A program made the translations under genes and the position numbers. Shown in pieces: positions 5,323 through 7,125 of a DNA stretch of 7,125 bases. Numbering within the stretch: position 1 is the first letter of the stretch; every line of letters starts with the position of its first letter. Source of the stretch: an uncultured Collinsella sp. (GTDB lineage: Bacteria; Actinomycetota; Coriobacteriia; Coriobacteriales; Coriobacteriaceae); NCBI GenBank assembly GCA_902496375.1, contig CABVAS010000081.1, positions 1 to 7,125 of the forward strand, read 5' to 3'. The notes beneath the pieces were generated by a model, which was not told the origin of the DNA, searched no databases, and was given only the letters and a program-made list of their open reading frames with translations.

Positions 5323-6066
5323 CTATTGCATCGGGTCGGACAGGACCCGTTCGATCTCTGATGCGGGAAGTGCGCCTTGGCGCAGGATCTGGAGCCCGCC
5401 GTGCTGGAACGACACGATGGTCGAGGCGTCGCGACACGGGGTCTCGCCGGCGTCGACGGCAACATCGACCCCCTCCAGGATGCGACCTTCGACGGCGGCA
5501 AAGCTTGCCGGCGAGGGCGCGCCGTGTGTGTTGGCGCTCGTGCAGGCAAGGGGACTGCCGCAGGCGCGGATGAGCGCTTGGACCACGGGAGAGGCCGAAG
5601 CGCGCAGGGCCACGGTGTCGTCGGCAGCACGCATAAAGGTCGGCACGCAGGGAGCCGCCTTGACCACGATAGTCAGGGCTCCCGGCCAGCATCGTCGCGC
5701 AAGTACGCGGGCATCTTCCGGGATATCCACGCCATAGCGGTCGAGCGCCTCGACACCATCGACCAGCCAAGCGACGGTTTGCGTGAGTTCACGTTGCTTG
5801 AGAGTGAAGATACGGCGGTAGCCGGTACCGAGCGCAGGGACCGCGGCGCCATTGACGGCAGCCTGCGGATCGCGCGGCCACGATGGGAATTCGCCTGTAT
5901 CTTGGGGCACGGCGTCCGAGAAGGCGTTGACCGCCACGGCGACACCGTAAACCGTCTCGGTCGGGATCAGCGCCAGGCCGCCGCGGCCGAGCACCTCGGC
6001 CGCGCGCTCGACGGCAAGCCGATGCGGCTCGCGCGTTCCCTCATATACCCGATAGACCGTCTGCAT
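5323..6066 (-). CDS. Threonylcarbamoyl-AMP synthase (YrdC/Sua5 family)
   Basis: This enzyme makes threonylcarbamoyl-AMP from threonine, bicarbonate and ATP, the first step of the t6A modification of ANN-decoding tRNAs. Family motifs appear in order: PTETVYGVA at residues 35-43, the substrate-contacting LKQR at 89-92, CWPGALTIVV at 126-135, TVALR at 151-155, CTSAN at 175-179 and the late STIV...ILRQGALP. The 247-residue protein has the single YrdC domain but carries about 30 extra residues at 50-83, rich in Ala, Pro and Gly, between the first motif and RIFTLKQR; related proteins usually have only a few residues there. The ATG at 6066 has AAGGGG 11 bases upstream, a wide spacing. It is 13 bases ahead of glpK and probably co-transcribed. 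Synteny with prmC, upstream beyond the toxin-antitoxin pair, supports the call. Confidence 0.93.
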   Translation of the reverse strand: MQTVYRVYEGTREPHRLAVERAAEVLGRGGLALIPTETVYGVAVAVNAFSDAVPQDTGEFPSWPRDPQAAVNGAAVPALGTGYRRIFTLKQRELTQTVAWLVDGVEALDRYGVDIPEDARVLARRCWPGALTIVVKAAPCVPTFMRAADDTVALRASASPVVQALIRACGSPLACTSANTHGAPSPASFAAVEGRILEGVDVAVDAGETPCRDASTIVSFQHGGLQILRQGALPASEIERVLSDPMQ

Positions 6067-6084
6067 GTGTATGCCAGCCCCTTA

Positions 6085-6153
6085 CGCTCTGGTGCAAGTT
6101 TGTTTACTGTGGGGCATTCTCGCACGAAACGTTCAACCTATTTGCCCAGAGCG
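6085..6153. repeat. 8-bp perfect inverted repeat in the sua5 upstream region
   Basis: CGCTCTGG (6085-6092) and CCAGAGCG (6146-6153) are exact complements 53 bases apart, in the gap between the antitoxin gene and sua5. In RNA they could close a long stem-loop ending just before the sua5 ribosome binding site; three more pairs (CAA/TTG) can extend it after a small internal loop. It may be a leader structure or an operator. I found no convincing promoter in the gap. Confidence 0.3.
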
Positions 6154-6214
6154 CATGTTGGTTTGGTGAGCGGCTCTAGTAGTCGGTGAAAGTGAGGGGG
6201 TTAATTGAAGATTT

Positions 6215-6517
6215 TTAGCGCGCAAGCGTAACGGTACGATCGGGAAACTCGATGCTTGCAACCAGTTTTCCGCCGAGGCTCTCTGCGTACCTGCTCAGCG
6301 TGTCGAGCCTCATCGAACCCAACTCCCCACGCTCGAGCTCGGATACACGTTTTTGAGAAACGCCCATCGACTGGGCGACCGACGCCTGTGTTAGATCTTT
6401 TAACCTGCGAATCTGAGCAAGCTTATAGGCTTCGATACGATCGCGAGTCCTCTCCTGCTCGGCGGTAATGGAGTCGCGTGTTATCCCGCGAGATTCCATA
6501 TACTCATGCAGTTCCAT
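6215..6517 (-). CDS. HigA-type antitoxin, XRE-family helix-turn-helix protein
   Basis: This 100-residue DNA-binding protein is the likely antitoxin partner of the gene before it. A helix-turn-helix of the Cro/cI (XRE) type spans residues about 31-82: LTQASVAQSMGVSQKRVSELERGE is the two-helix core, followed by RLDTLSRYAESLGGKL. The tail ASIEFPDRTVTLAR is a short predicted beta strand region often seen in such antitoxins. The ATG at 6517 overlaps the toxin gene by 14 bases and has an AAGGAGG site 10 bases upstream, inside the toxin coding sequence, so the two are co-translated from one message. HigA-type antitoxins usually repress their own promoter by binding a palindrome. A stand-alone regulator is less likely given the overlap. 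Confidence 0.88.
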   Translation of the reverse strand: MELHEYMESRGITRDSITAEQERTRDRIEAYKLAQIRRLKDLTQASVAQSMGVSQKRVSELERGELGSMRLDTLSRYAESLGGKLVASIEFPDRTVTLAR

Positions 6518-6899
6518 CTCGATCGAGCCTCCTTACGTGGCGACGGTATATTTGCTCGGCCCTTGGAATGTTGATCGCATACCAACCGTTCCATTTTGCC
6601 CTTGACGATCCCGCTCGCGACTTATCACCCGCCAATAGCAATACCGCCTGGCGCTTGGGGTCAAAGGCGAAGAGGATGCGAATCACCTGCCCACCACACG
6701 ACGTCACTCTCAGCTCCTTTAAATGATGAAGCTTCGAGCCCTTTACGCGGTCAACCAGCGGACGACCAAGGCTGGGACCTTCCTTCTCGAGCACCAAAAG
6801 GTCTGCATAAATCTGCTTCAGCGTAGCTTCATCCTGCTCATCAAGCCAAGGTTCAATGTAATCAAGCACGATACGGTACCGATGCAGCTGATTTGACAT
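6504..6899 (-). CDS. HigB/RelE-type toxin (phage-derived Gp49-like family)
   Basis: This 131-residue protein resembles the RelE/HigB-like toxins of the Gp49-like family (PF05973 by my reading), mostly ribosome-dependent mRNA interferases. Signatures are GRPLVDRVKGSKLHHLKELR (45-64), VIRILFAFDPKRQAVLLLAGDK (72-93) and the late IPRAEQIYRRHVRRL (111-125). A serine/arginine-rich stretch (SRAGSSRAKWNGWY, 94-107) looks a few residues longer than the form I recall for actinobacterial relatives. The ATG at 6899 has AAGGAG 6 bases upstream. The toxin precedes the antitoxin, as in higBA modules. By hand count, three sampled 60-base lines here average about 49% GC against about 65% for a line of sua5, which suggests acquisition by transfer. 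RNase activity is inferred from the family. Confidence 0.87.
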   Translation of the reverse strand: MSNQLHRYRIVLDYIEPWLDEQDEATLKQIYADLLVLEKEGPSLGRPLVDRVKGSKLHHLKELRVTSCGGQVIRILFAFDPKRQAVLLLAGDKSRAGSSRAKWNGWYAINIPRAEQIYRRHVRRLDRDGTA

Positions 6900-6908
6900 A
6901 CCTTTCTC

Positions 6909-6923
6909 CTTCTATAGTAGAAG
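6909..6923. promoter_or_regulatory. Palindromic operator candidate before the toxin gene
   Basis: CTTCTA-TAG-TAGAAG is a perfect 6-bp inverted repeat with a 3-base centre, overlapping the candidate -10 box and touching the toxin ribosome binding site. Its location fits a site for repression by the HigA-type antitoxin. In the message the same bases could form a hairpin at the ribosome binding site. Confidence 0.5.
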
Positions 6924-6941
6924 TTTTACGGTATATTGCAA
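6914..6941 (-). promoter_or_regulatory. Candidate promoter of the toxin-antitoxin module
   Basis: On the minus strand TTGCAA (6941-6936) and TACTAT (6919-6914) are separated by 16 bases, each matching four of six consensus positions. Transcription would begin only a few bases before the toxin ribosome binding site. An upstream alternative (TTTGCG, 17 bases, TATACC) is no better. Support is modest. Confidence 0.3.
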
Positions 6942-6974
6942 GGACAAACTTGCGCAAATGTCTATTTATTAAGC

Positions 6975-7125
6975 TTAAATACGCTGTTTGGGCTCGGTGA
7001 CGATGGCTCGAACGATGCGGGGACGATCGGTGAGGTCGTGGACGATACGCACGTCCGAAAGGCCTGCTTGACGACAGAGCTCGGCCGCGGCGTCGAGCGC
7101 GCCCTCGTAGAGCTCGCAGGCAAAC
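6975..7125 (-). CDS. prmC: Release factor glutamine methyltransferase, C-terminal 49 residues (partial)
   Basis: The frame enters from the window edge and reads FACELYEGALDAAAELCRQ, then AGLSDVRIVHDLTDRPRIVRAIV, ending with TAA at 6977-6975. The pattern AGL.DVRIV.DLT.RPRIV.A matches the C-terminal strands of PrmC/HemK, the AdoMet-dependent enzyme that methylates the glutamine of the GGQ motif in release factors RF1 and RF2. The catalytic NPPY motif lies outside the window. Synteny supports this: prmC commonly precedes sua5, and here the toxin-antitoxin pair separates them. Another Rossmann-type methyltransferase cannot be excluded from 49 residues. Confidence 0.78.
   Translation of the reverse strand, partial: FACELYEGALDAAAELCRQAGLSDVRIVHDLTDRPRIVRAIVTEPKQRI

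Noticed and set aside
4452..5573. Long plus-strand open frame of 373 codons opposite glpK and sua5
   Set aside because: It spans two conserved minus-strand genes, shows low-complexity Arg/His-rich translation and no domain signature.
6969..6978. TTAAGCTTAA palindrome at the prmC stop as a terminator
   Set aside because: It is a short AT-only-flanked stem without a GC-rich arm or a T run on the transcribed strand; a terminator function is not supported.
1..7125. CRISPR array, tRNA, rRNA, insertion sequence or prophage genes
   Set aside because: No regularly spaced repeats, tRNA-like cloverleaf, rRNA sequence, transposase or phage structural gene was seen on either strand.

Overview
The window is GC-rich (about 60-65% in most genes) and every gene I accept lies on the minus strand, so the biological order runs from high to low coordinates. 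Gene order and the protein sequences suggest an anaerobic actinobacterium of the class Coriobacteriia, possibly Collinsella-like. That assignment is inference from the look of the proteins and the prmC-sua5-upp-atp synteny, not a database result.

Reading in transcription order: the C-terminal end of a release-factor methyltransferase (prmC-like, 7125-6975); a two-gene toxin-antitoxin module of the HigB/HigA type (6899-6215), with lower GC and its own palindrome-bearing promoter region; a YrdC/Sua5-type threonylcarbamoyl-AMP synthase (6066-5323); a glycerol kinase (5309-4032) with a large in-frame internal deletion; uracil phosphoribosyltransferase upp (3909-3262), with a structured leader and a strong hairpin terminator; and the F-type ATP synthase operon. 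The operon starts with a small three-helix membrane protein in the atpI position, then atpB (a), atpE (c), atpF (b), atpH (delta) and the first 152 codons of atpA (alpha), which runs off the low-coordinate end.

prmC, sua5, upp and atp genes are neighbours in many Gram-positive bacteria, so the backbone is ordinary housekeeping: translation termination, the t6A tRNA modification, pyrimidine salvage and the proton-translocating ATPase. Two things look inserted or changed: the toxin-antitoxin pair between prmC and sua5, and glpK sitting alone between sua5 and upp without glpF or glpD.

The most notable observation is glpK. It is open and well conserved from end to end but lacks roughly 85 residues that in known glycerol kinases contain the NTYGTG phosphate-binding loop and the following helices, so it is probably catalytically dead or repurposed. 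Other points of interest are a very short c subunit (64 aa), a b subunit with a signal-peptide-like N-terminus, an unrecognised atpI-position protein, an insertion in the Sua5 protein, and possible leader or operator structures before upp, sua5, the atp operon and the toxin gene. No CRISPR array, tRNA, rRNA or insertion sequence was seen. No gene-free stretch exceeds 300 bases; the longest (2979-3261) holds the upp terminator and the likely atp promoter.
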